From positions 1-11,682 of the forward strand of contig JACQRB010000043.1 in assembly GCA_016206685.1 (NCBI GenBank): a stretch of 11,682 nucleotides of DNA, in the 5' to 3' direction. The notes below the pieces were generated by a model. It worked only from the letters and a program-made list of their open reading frames with translations, had not been told where the DNA came from and searched no databases. Source of the stretch: Candidatus Omnitrophota bacterium. Lineage in GTDB: Bacteria > Omnitrophota > Gorgyraeia > Aquiviventales > Aquiviventaceae. Made by a program: the position numbers and the translations under genes. Numbering within the stretch: position 1 is the first letter of the stretch; every line of letters starts with the position of its first letter. This document shows, in pieces, positions 1-6,260 of the stretch.

Positions 1-1665
1 CGGGCGCGTCTGTCGGTGGTCGTCATCACCAAGAATGAAGAACCCCGGATCGGACGCTGCCTGGAGAGCGTGCGCTGGGCGGATGAGCTCATCGTGGTGG
101 ACGGCGAGAGCACCGATCGCACCGTCGAGATCTGCCGGCAGTATGGCGCGACAGTCCTGCCGCGCCCCTTTGATGATTTCTCCAGCCAAGCCAATTATGG
201 GCTGGCGCACCTGACGGGAGACTGGGTGTTGAGCCTGGAGGCGGATGGAGTCGTCACTCCTGCCCTTCGCGAACGCATTCAGGACGTGCTCGTCAGCGAA
301 CCCAGCCATGCCGGCTTCACCTGTCAGCGATTCAGCCGCTTCCTCGGGCGCCCCATGCGCCACGGAGAGTGGTTCCGCAAGGTCCCGTGTCTCTTCAGAC
401 GACAAGCCGGCCGGTTTGTTGGCTCAGTCCATCACGGTCCGCAGCTTGCAGGTACCATCGGCCATTTGGAGGCGGAAGTCGAGCACGAACCGATCCAGTC
501 GATCGCGCAGTTCATCGAGCGACAGAACTGGTACACCTCGAGGGAGGCTGAGGCGTTTCGAGCGCAGGGTCCCTCGTTGTCGAACAGCCGACTGCGATAC
601 CAGGTGTGCATCCGTCCTGCGACGCTCTTCTGGGAATCCTATGTGAAAAAAGGTGGCTGGCGCGAGGGGATGTACGGGCTGGTGTTCGGCGTGTTGTTCG
701 CGTGGGTGGAGTTTTTGAAGTGGGCCAAGTATTGGGCGTTCACCTGCACAGTCGAACAGGCCACAGCGCCCGCGACCGGTCAACGACTTGAGGAAGGAGA
801 GCAGCATCGTCCGGCACGTCTTGCTCCTGGTAGCGAGCGAGCACGGCTATCTGTGGTGCTGATTACAAAGAACGAGGAAGCGAGGATCGCGCGCTGTCTG
901 GAGAGTGTGCGCTGGGCGGATGAATGGATCGTCGTTGATGGCCAGAGCACCGATCGCACGGTCGAAATCTGTCGGCAGTACGGCGCCGCGGTCATCACTC
1001 ATCCATTCTGCGGCGATTTCGGGCACGAGCGTAACCTCGGCAATGACGCTGCGGCCGGCGACTGGATCTTGCAACTGGATGCCGATGACGTCGTCAGCCG
1101 TCCGTTGCGCGCGCAGATTGAGCGGATCTTGCGGGAGGGCTCGCCCTACGCAGCCTATAAGTTCCGGCGAAAAAATTGGTTCCTGGGTCATGAGATGCGT
1201 TACGGCGGCTGGTATCATTATTATCCGCATCTGTTCCGGCGAGGCCAGGCATACTTCGAGGGGCGCGTCCACCACCTCCTGCGTGCCGCCGGCCCGCTTG
1301 GGACGTTAGAGGGAGAATTGGAGCACCGGCCATTTGACAGTTTGGAGCAATTTGTGGCTCGGCACAATCGCTACACCAGCCTCGAAGCGCAGGAGCTGTG
1401 GGATCATCATGGTCCAGCGAGCATGAAGCTACTGCGCTATCAGCTTGCGCAAAGGCCCCTGAAGCTCTTCTGGAAGATGTACGTAAAGAAACAGGGATTC
1501 CGGGAAGGCTGGCATGGGTGGGTCTTTGCCGTCCTGTTTACCTGGGTCCACGTCATCAAATGGGCCAAGTACTGGGAGCTGGGCCTGCGCCGATCCGAGT
1601 GCCCCGCGCTCCCGCCCCCTGCGCCTGGGCACGTGGATGTCGCCGCCCACGCCCTTCAGGCATGA
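1..1665 (+). CDS. Tandem two-domain family-2 glycosyltransferase (5' partial)
   Basis: Two GT2 (GT-A fold) domains of the WaaE-like type lie in tandem and should transfer sugars from nucleotide donors to a cell-envelope glycan at the inner membrane face. The reading frame is open from base 1. The first residues (RARLSVVVITKNEE) match those opening the second domain (RARLSVVLITKNEE, from base 838), so the true start is probably upstream; a GTG at 16 is the first start codon seen. Counting codons from base 1, domain 1 covers about 1-250 and domain 2 about 280-530, offset by 279 residues. Both carry VDGxSTDRT. Domain 2 has the metal-binding motif LDADD (D360, D362), but domain 1 reads LEADG (E80, D82, G83). 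Each ends in a hydrophobic, probably membrane-associated segment (about 223-245 and 501-525) finishing KWAKYW. The stop overlaps the next start as ATGA. Family assignment is firm; substrate is unknown. Confidence 0.9.
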   Translation, partial: RARLSVVVITKNEEPRIGRCLESVRWADELIVVDGESTDRTVEICRQYGATVLPRPFDDFSSQANYGLAHLTGDWVLSLEADGVVTPALRERIQDVLVSEPSHAGFTCQRFSRFLGRPMRHGEWFRKVPCLFRRQAGRFVGSVHHGPQLAGTIGHLEAEVEHEPIQSIAQFIERQNWYTSREAEAFRAQGPSLSNSRLRYQVCIRPATLFWESYVKKGGWREGMYGLVFGVLFAWVEFLKWAKYWAFTCTVEQATAPATGQRLEEGEQHRPARLAPGSERARLSVVLITKNEEARIARCLESVRWADEWIVVDGQSTDRTVEICRQYGAAVITHPFCGDFGHERNLGNDAAAGDWILQLDADDVVSRPLRAQIERILREGSPYAAYKFRRKNWFLGHEMRYGGWYHYYPHLFRRGQAYFEGRVHHLLRAAGPLGTLEGELEHRPFDSLEQFVARHNRYTSLEAQELWDHHGPASMKLLRYQLAQRPLKLFWKMYVKKQGFREGWHGWVFAVLFTWVHVIKWAKYWELGLRRSECPALPPPAPGHVDVAAHALQA

Positions 1666-2405
1666 GCGTCGAGTCGCTGAAAGCCTCTTACGAGGAGATC
1701 TATCGCACACACGGCATCCGGGACCATCTTGCCTTCTACCGGTGGGTGGTGGCGCTGCTGCGGCCCGAGGCGGGCAGGAGGTTCTTGGACGTCGCCTGCG
1801 GCGAAGGCGACGTCCTGGCGGAGGCCTCGCGGCGCGGGGTCGCTGCCTATGGGATCGACATTGCCGAGGCCGCGGTGGCTAGGGCGCGCCGGAACGCCCC
1901 TCATGCGACGATTATCGCCGGTGATGCCGAGAAGCTGCCCTGGGGATCGGAGAGCTTTCAGTATGCGACTTGCCTGGGCAGCCTTGAGAATATGCCGCAT
2001 CCAGACGAGGCGCTGGCGGAGATCCGGCGCGTCTTGGCTCCAACGGGGCGGGCGTGCTTTGTGCTGCCGAATAAGTATTGGCTCGGGGACGTCCTGGAGG
2101 TCGCCTGGAGAGGAGAGGAAGCAGGTTCGTTCCAGCCGTTTGAGCGCCAGGGTACGTGCCAGCAGTGGCGGCGATGGCTGGCGCGTCACGGGTTTCAAGT
2201 CCGGGCGGTCTATCGGTATAATAAACGGCCGAGCTTGTTTCGCGGGCACAAGATGAAGTCGATCCGGAAATTTGCATGGCGGTCCCTGTTCAATTCGCTC
2301 TGCCCGTTTTACTTATCGTGGTCCTTCGTGTATCTCTGCGAAAAAATCCACGCTCACCCGATCCAAAACGGATCGGCCGCGTCGCAGTATTGGAGGCTCG
2401 AATGA
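1662..2405 (+). CDS. Class I SAM-dependent methyltransferase
   Basis: A 247-residue methyltransferase of the Methyltransf_11 type. The SAM-binding motif I is FLDVACGEGD (41-50). GIDI at 64-67 is the acidic end of strand 2, and GDAEKLPW (87-94) followed by FQYATCLGSLENMPHP is the usual motif around strand 4. The C-terminal 60 residues are basic and aromatic and may touch membrane or a lipid-linked substrate. I chose the ATG at 1662 because it overlaps the upstream stop as ATGA and gives a family-like N-terminus; the open frame reaches further upstream, but that part lies inside the glycosyltransferase gene. The operon position between a glycosyltransferase and sugar-nucleotide enzymes suggests O-, N- or C-methylation of a sugar or glycan, which is inference. 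Its own stop overlaps the next ATG at 2402. Confidence 0.85.
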   Translation: MSVESLKASYEEIYRTHGIRDHLAFYRWVVALLRPEAGRRFLDVACGEGDVLAEASRRGVAAYGIDIAEAAVARARRNAPHATIIAGDAEKLPWGSESFQYATCLGSLENMPHPDEALAEIRRVLAPTGRACFVLPNKYWLGDVLEVAWRGEEAGSFQPFERQGTCQQWRRWLARHGFQVRAVYRYNKRPSLFRGHKMKSIRKFAWRSLFNSLCPFYLSWSFVYLCEKIHAHPIQNGSAASQYWRLE

Positions 2406-2503
2406 GGGGGCAGGAGGCGATCGTCCCGTTGCGCCCGCCGTTTGTCGATGAGCGCGGGGAAATTCACAACTTGCTCGACACGGCCTTGGGCAGTGTCGCA
2501 TGA
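2402..2503 (+). pseudogene. Cupin/WxcM-like N-terminal fragment (33 codons)
   Basis: A 33-residue open frame is joined to both neighbours by ATGA overlaps (2402-2405 and 2500-2503). Its sequence includes PPFVDERGEIHNLLDT followed by GSVA. This resembles the first strands of small cupin enzymes and sugar isomerase/epimerase-like proteins found beside methyltransferases and SDRs in glycan clusters, in which a His-rich metal-binding core should follow. Here the frame stops at the next gene, so the whole cupin barrel is missing. The simplest reading is a remnant left by a deletion that joined it to the SDR start. A genuine small peptide used for translational coupling, or an assembly collapse, are alternatives. 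The family resemblance rests on a short stretch and is moderate. Confidence 0.5.
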
Positions 2504-3540
2504 GGATCCTGGTCACCGGCGGGGCGGGCATGGTCGGCAGCCACGCCGCGGAACATTGGGCGCAGCAGGGGCATGAGGTGACCGTCCTGGATAACCTGAT
2601 GCGCTCGCGGCTCTTTGGATGGCCCAAAGAGAGCGTCGAGTATAACTGGCGATTGCTGGGGGCTCTGCCGAGGATCCGGCAGGTGCTTGGCGACATCCGC
2701 AGCGCCGAGGACGTCCAGCGGGCCGTCGGAGACGGAGTGGACGCCGTGCTGCATGCGGCCGCCCAGCCGGGCGTGGGGTTCTCCATCAGGAATCCCCAGG
2801 AGGACTTCTCGATCAACGCCCTGGGGACCCTGCAGGTGCTGGAGGTGGTCCGGCGCCGCTCTCCGCGCGCCGTGTTTCTGTATTGCTCGACGAACAAGGT
2901 CTACGGCACCAACGTGGATCGGTTGGCGATTCAAGAAGCCCCGACGCGCTATGGATTTCTGGACGGCGTCACGGGGGTGTCTGAAGCCATGTCCGTGGAC
3001 TTGGCCGGACATACGCCGTATGGCGTCAGCAAGCTGACGGGTGAGCTCTACGTCCAGGATTACGCCCATACGTTCGGGATGCGCACGGCGGTCTTTCGCA
3101 TGAGCTGCATCTACGGGATCCGGCAGTTCGGATTCGAAGATCAGGGCTGGCTCGCCCATTTCACGATTTCCACGCTCCTCCATCGGCCCATCACCATCTA
3201 CGGCAACGGCAAGCAGGTGCGCGACGTGCTCTACGTGACCGATGTGGTCCAGGCGTTTGACCGATTCCTCTCCAGCGCGCACGCCCATGGGGTGTATAAT
3301 ATCGGCGGCGGCCCGTCCTCGACGCTGTCCCTGCTGGAGTTAGTGGACGCGTTGCACAAGGCGTGCGGCCGCAAGCCGGCCATGCGCTTTGACGAGTGGC
3401 GGCCGAGCGACCAGCGGGTCTATGTCTCGGACATCCGCAAGGCCTCTACCGAGCTGGGCTGGGCCCCCCGCGTGAGTCCCGCCGAGGGCGTGGAGCGCCT
3501 CGTGGCATGGGTGAGGGAGCATGAGTCGCTGTTTGCGTGA
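2500..3540 (+). CDS. NAD-dependent SDR epimerase, CDP-paratose 2-epimerase-like
   Basis: An extended short-chain dehydrogenase/reductase of 346 residues. The Rossmann motif TGGAGMVG is at 6-13. STNKVYG carries the catalytic Ser/Thr near 130-131, and the YxxxK pair is Y174/K178 in PYGVSK. The block RMSCIYGIRQFGFEDQGW, followed by a YGNGKQVRD stretch, is very like CDP-paratose/CDP-tyvelose 2-epimerase (RfbE family), which makes CDP-tyvelose from CDP-paratose for O-antigen. A UDP-glucose 4-epimerase or a related NDP-sugar epimerase is the alternative. No CDP-glucose dehydratase or paratose synthase is in the window, so the exact substrate is not settled. The ATG overlaps the stop of the upstream fragment and there is no strong Shine-Dalgarno sequence, so initiation probably depends on coupling. 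SDR epimerase is nearly certain; the CDP-sugar specificity is moderate. Confidence 0.88.
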   Translation: MRILVTGGAGMVGSHAAEHWAQQGHEVTVLDNLMRSRLFGWPKESVEYNWRLLGALPRIRQVLGDIRSAEDVQRAVGDGVDAVLHAAAQPGVGFSIRNPQEDFSINALGTLQVLEVVRRRSPRAVFLYCSTNKVYGTNVDRLAIQEAPTRYGFLDGVTGVSEAMSVDLAGHTPYGVSKLTGELYVQDYAHTFGMRTAVFRMSCIYGIRQFGFEDQGWLAHFTISTLLHRPITIYGNGKQVRDVLYVTDVVQAFDRFLSSAHAHGVYNIGGGPSSTLSLLELVDALHKACGRKPAMRFDEWRPSDQRVYVSDIRKASTELGWAPRVSPAEGVERLVAWVREHESLFA

Positions 3541-3559
3541 GAGAGGAAGGCGATAGGTG

Positions 3560-4267
3560 ATGGCGGGCTGGTGGACGCTGCCGATTCTCGCGTACCATCG
3601 GATCGGGGAGCCGAAAGGGGATCACGTGCCGACGGTGACGCCGGAAAGTTTCGAGCGGCAACTGGCGTGTATGGCGCGGCAGCGCGTGACCGTGGTGAGC
3701 CTGGAGGCGCTGGTGGACTCCCTCGATGAAGGCAAGCCGCTGCGGGGGCGCCAGGCCGTCATCACGTTCGACGATGGCTACGAAGAGACGTCCGGCGTCG
3801 CGGCCGCGCTGCTGCGCCGGTTCGGGTTTTGCGCGACGGTCTTCGTCACCCCAAACGAAATCGGCTTGCCGGGGTTCATGACGTGGGATCAGGTGCGCTC
3901 CGTCGCGCAGGACGGCATGGCCGTTGGCAGCCACACGCTGCACCACGCCTTCCTGCCGTTGCTCTCCCGAGACAAGATCGAACACGAGCTCGTGGAATCC
4001 AAGCGCATCATCGAACAGCACATCGGGCGTCCCGTCAGTTGGTTGAGCTATCCGGTGGGGGGCTTTACGCCGGAGGTTCAGGATGTGGCCAGGGCCGCGG
4101 GATACCGGGCGGCCTGCACGACCAATCGGGGGATTTCCAAGCGAGCCCTTGATCTGTTCGCCTTGCGGCGGATTAAGATGACCGAGTTGGACCGGCACGA
4201 CCTCTCCCTGCGGGCGAAGCTGTCGGGTTACTACGACGTCTTTCGGCGCCTTGAGCAGCCTGCGTAA
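3560..4267 (+). CDS. Polysaccharide deacetylase (NodB domain, CE4)
   Basis: A 235-residue NodB-homology protein that should remove acetyl groups from N- or O-acetylated sugars of a surface or lipid-linked polysaccharide. Visible motifs are LPILAYHRIG near the N-terminus, ITFDDGYE with the base/metal Asp pair D71-D72, and the metal-binding SHTLHH with H125 and H129. Then come WLSYPVGGF (161-169) and a C-terminal GYRAACTT segment. No signal peptide is evident, so it may act in the cytoplasm or on a lipid-linked intermediate, unlike many exported CE4 enzymes. A purine-rich ribosome site (AGAGGAAGG, 3542-3550) precedes the start; ATG 3560 and the GTG just before it at 3557 are both possible. The gene follows the SDR by 19 bases and fits the same operon. 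Confidence 0.9.
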   Translation: MAGWWTLPILAYHRIGEPKGDHVPTVTPESFERQLACMARQRVTVVSLEALVDSLDEGKPLRGRQAVITFDDGYEETSGVAAALLRRFGFCATVFVTPNEIGLPGFMTWDQVRSVAQDGMAVGSHTLHHAFLPLLSRDKIEHELVESKRIIEQHIGRPVSWLSYPVGGFTPEVQDVARAAGYRAACTTNRGISKRALDLFALRRIKMTELDRHDLSLRAKLSGYYDVFRRLEQPA

Positions 4268-4285
4268 GTCGGACACGGCCCAGCC

Positions 4286-5446
4286 ATTCGCATCCTCATC
4301 AGCTATGTGACGGCAGGGACGGGACACCGACGAGCCGCGGAAGCCCTCGCAGGGGCGGTGCGTCGCCAGGACTCACAGGCCGAGGTCGTCTGCCTCGATC
4401 TCCTGGCGTGGGTGCCGTGGTGGCTGCGGTGGGCCTACCCCAAAGTCTATCAGTGCCTCGTCGGCTTCCTCCCAACCCTCTGGGCGATCGCCTACTATGC
4501 CTTGGATCGTCCCTGGATCTTTCGGCTGTGTCAGCTCGGTCGAGGGATCTGGAACCGCGCCTTCACCAGACGCTTGATCCGGTGGGCCGGGGAATGGCAG
4601 CCCGATGTCGTCATCGCCACCCATTTTTTTCCCGCCGAGGTGTTCGGCCATGAGCGCCGGAGGGGACGCCTGAGCGCTCGAGTGATCGTCGTCATCACGG
4701 ATCTGTTTCCCCATCGGCTGTGGCTGACCGACGGCGCAGACGCCGTCGTCGTGGGATCAGACGAGACCAAGCAGTTGTGTCAGGCCCGCGGGATCGACGG
4801 GCAGCGGCTCCACGTCCTGGGCATCCCGATCGGCAGCCGATTCGACCCTTCGACGCGGGCCACGGCCTTTGATCGGTCTGCCCTCACGCGCCAATGGCAT
4901 CTCGACCCTGGGCGGCGGACGGTGTTGCTCGTCAGCGGCGGCATGGGACTAGGGCCGGTCGCGAGGCTGGTTCAGCGATTGGCCGACGTGGAGCGCGCGC
5001 GGCCTGGGCTGCTGCAACTGTTGGTGGTGTGCGGGGAGAATGCGCGGCTGGCCCGGCGCCTGCGCGCCCGCGACGCCGACTCAGGCATGCCGGTGCGGGT
5101 GTTTGAGTTTGTCGAAACCATGCCGGAGTTAATGGCGGCCAGCGACCTGCTGGTGACGAAAGCCGGGGGATTGACCGTCATGGAGGCGTTGGCCATGGGA
5201 GTGCCGATGGTGTTGTGCGGCGTGATCCCCGGGCAGGAGCGCTTCAACGCCGAGTATGTCGTGCGGCATGGCGCCGGCATCCTGACGGGAAGCCCTGGGG
5301 CCGCCGTTGAGGCGGCCATTCGGATTCTTGATGATCCGCAGGCGTACGCGCGGATGCGATCGAGCGCGATGAGCGTCGGCCGACCGCAGGCGGCCGATGA
5401 GATTGTGGAACGCTTCGTGTGCGGGAGGCTCGATGGCGACTCGTGA
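4286..5446 (+). CDS. MGDG synthase/UgtP-like GT28 glycosyltransferase
   Basis: A GT-B enzyme of the monogalactosyldiacylglycerol synthase / processive diacylglycerol glucosyltransferase family, expected to glycosylate diacylglycerol or a similar lipid at the inner membrane. Numbered from ATT 4286 (386 residues), the N-domain opens RILISYVTAGTGH, the acceptor-side strand-loop typical of the family. It continues with TDLFPHRLW (138-146). The C-domain has SGGMGLG (217-223), VTKAGGLT (around 290) and PGQE (315-318), which bind the nucleotide sugar. The first ordinary start codon is GTG 4307, which would cut off the first beta strand; the frame is open back to the TAA at 4265 and the only plausible upstream initiator is ATT at 4286. 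The gene follows the deacetylase closely and overlaps the next gene by 14 bases. Family is firm; acceptor and start are uncertain. Confidence 0.88.
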   Translation: MRILISYVTAGTGHRRAAEALAGAVRRQDSQAEVVCLDLLAWVPWWLRWAYPKVYQCLVGFLPTLWAIAYYALDRPWIFRLCQLGRGIWNRAFTRRLIRWAGEWQPDVVIATHFFPAEVFGHERRRGRLSARVIVVITDLFPHRLWLTDGADAVVVGSDETKQLCQARGIDGQRLHVLGIPIGSRFDPSTRATAFDRSALTRQWHLDPGRRTVLLVSGGMGLGPVARLVQRLADVERARPGLLQLLVVCGENARLARRLRARDADSGMPVRVFEFVETMPELMAASDLLVTKAGGLTVMEALAMGVPMVLCGVIPGQERFNAEYVVRHGAGILTGSPGAAVEAAIRILDDPQAYARMRSSAMSVGRPQAADEIVERFVCGRLDGDS

Positions 5447-6164
5447 TGAGTTCAACGCGACGGCACGCCTCCTGAAGCAGCGCCTTGAAGGGTTGGCCGT
5501 CTGGGGCGTGCGCGAGCTGCCGGTCCCTCGGCCTGCGGCCTCGGGATCCTCGCCGAGGGATCCCGAGCTGTGGCGAGGGATGAACCGCCAGGTTGACTCA
5601 CCCGCACAAGCCTTGGCGCGGCTGGAGCAGGAGGTCATCGCATGCCGGCGCTGTCCGCTCTATCGCACGCGCACCCATCACGTGCTCGGAGAAGGCCATC
5701 CCCGCGCCAAGCTGATGTTCGTGGGGGAGGCGCCTGGGCGCGAGGAAGATCTGCAAGGGCGGCCGTTCGTGGGCGCGGCGGGCCGGCTGCTCACGAAGAT
5801 GATCGAGGCCATCGGGCTCACGCGCCAGGACGTCTATATCTGCAACATCCTGAAAGACCGCCCTCCCAACAATCGCCCCCCGGAGCCGTCGGAGGTGGAA
5901 GCGTGCCTGCCGTTCCTGGAGCGGCAGCTCGCCATCATCCAGCCCGCCGTCATCTGCGCGCTCGGGGCGACGCCGGCCAAAGCCCTGCTGGGAGCGCACG
6001 TGGCCATCACGAAAGTGCGCGGACAGGTCCGTGAGTACCGGGGGATTCTCCTCGTGCCGACCTTCCACCCGGCGTATCTGCTTCGCAACCCTCCCGCCAA
6101 GCGCTTCGCCTGGAGGGATCTCAAGACAGTGAAAGCCTTGTTGAGCGAGACGTCTAGTCCATAG
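5433..6164 (+). CDS. Family-4 uracil-DNA glycosylase (UDGa-type)
   Basis: A 243-residue uracil-DNA glycosylase that should excise uracil from DNA and start base-excision repair. Motif A is GEAPGREEDLQGRPFVGAAG (99-118) and motif B is HPAYLLR (212-218), both characteristic of family 4. That family holds a 4Fe-4S cluster on four cysteines: C71 and C74 (CRRC) and C158 (EACLPF) are in place. The third position, usually in KCRPP, is Asp142 (KDRPP, codon 5856-5858), while a Cys lies five residues earlier at 137. The first 55 residues are an Ala/Pro-rich extension. ATG 5433 follows GGGAGG (5423-5427 region) and lies inside the 3' end of the GT28 gene. The last codons and the TAG stop lie in a heptamer repeat. 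Function is confident apart from the altered cluster ligand. Confidence 0.92.
   Translation: MATRDEFNATARLLKQRLEGLAVWGVRELPVPRPAASGSSPRDPELWRGMNRQVDSPAQALARLEQEVIACRRCPLYRTRTHHVLGEGHPRAKLMFVGEAPGREEDLQGRPFVGAAGRLLTKMIEAIGLTRQDVYICNILKDRPPNNRPPEPSEVEACLPFLERQLAIIQPAVICALGATPAKALLGAHVAITKVRGQVREYRGILLVPTFHPAYLLRNPPAKRFAWRDLKTVKALLSETSSP
5540..5567. repeat. 10-bp perfect palindrome inside the uracil-DNA glycosylase gene
   Basis: CTCGGGATCC at 5540-5549 and GGATCCCGAG at 5558-5567 are perfect inverse complements separated by eight bases. They fall in the poorly conserved N-terminal extension of the uracil-DNA glycosylase (about residues 36-45). It could fold as an mRNA hairpin. There is no T-tract, so it is not a standard terminator, and chance in a GC-rich gene is possible. 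Confidence 0.5.
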
Positions 6165-6250
6165 TCCATGGTCGATAGTCCATAGAAAATGGCAGAACAC
6201 CTCGACAAAATGATGAGAATCTATGGACTATGGTCTATGGACTATGGACT
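6155..6250. repeat. Heptamer-built long inverted repeat
   Basis: Arm 1 (6156-6185) and arm 2 (6221-6250) are 30 bases each and complementary at 27 positions, with one further G-T wobble, around a 35-base AT-richer loop (6186-6220). Each arm is four copies of a 7-base unit: TAGTCCA in arm 1 (one variant, TGGTCGA, at 6169-6175) and CTATGGA in arm 2 (one variant, CTATGGT, at 6228-6234). The repeat fills the gap between the uracil-DNA glycosylase and priA. It contains the glycosylase stop codon and ends six bases before the priA ATG. No T-tract follows, so a classic terminator is not supported. A MITE/REP-like mobile palindrome or an RNA regulatory hairpin would both fit. Confidence 0.85.
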
Positions 6251-6260
6251 TACTGAATGA
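6189..6260 (+). other. Possible 23-codon leader frame overlapping the priA start
   Basis: An ATG at 6189 in the loop of the inverted repeat opens a 23-codon frame that reads through arm 2. It ends at TGA 6258-6260, overlapping the priA ATG as ATGA. The ATGA junction is the same coupling form used three times upstream in this window. There is no good Shine-Dalgarno sequence before it, and the C-terminal half is encoded by heptamer units, so it may be fortuitous. I list it as a possible coupling leader, not as a confident gene. Confidence 0.2.

Noticed and set aside
1398..1661. Extended N-terminus of the methyltransferase reaching into the glycosyltransferase
   Set aside because: It would overlap the GT2 coding sequence by over 260 bases; the ATGA overlap at 1662 gives a natural start and family-like N-terminus.
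3446..4327. Minus-strand open frame of 293 codons opposite the deacetylase
   Set aside because: Antisense to a protein with intact NodB motifs; no family features of its own.
6155..6250. CRISPR array or Rho-independent terminator
   Set aside because: The heptamers are contiguous with no spacers and are arranged as inverted arms; no T-tract follows either arm.
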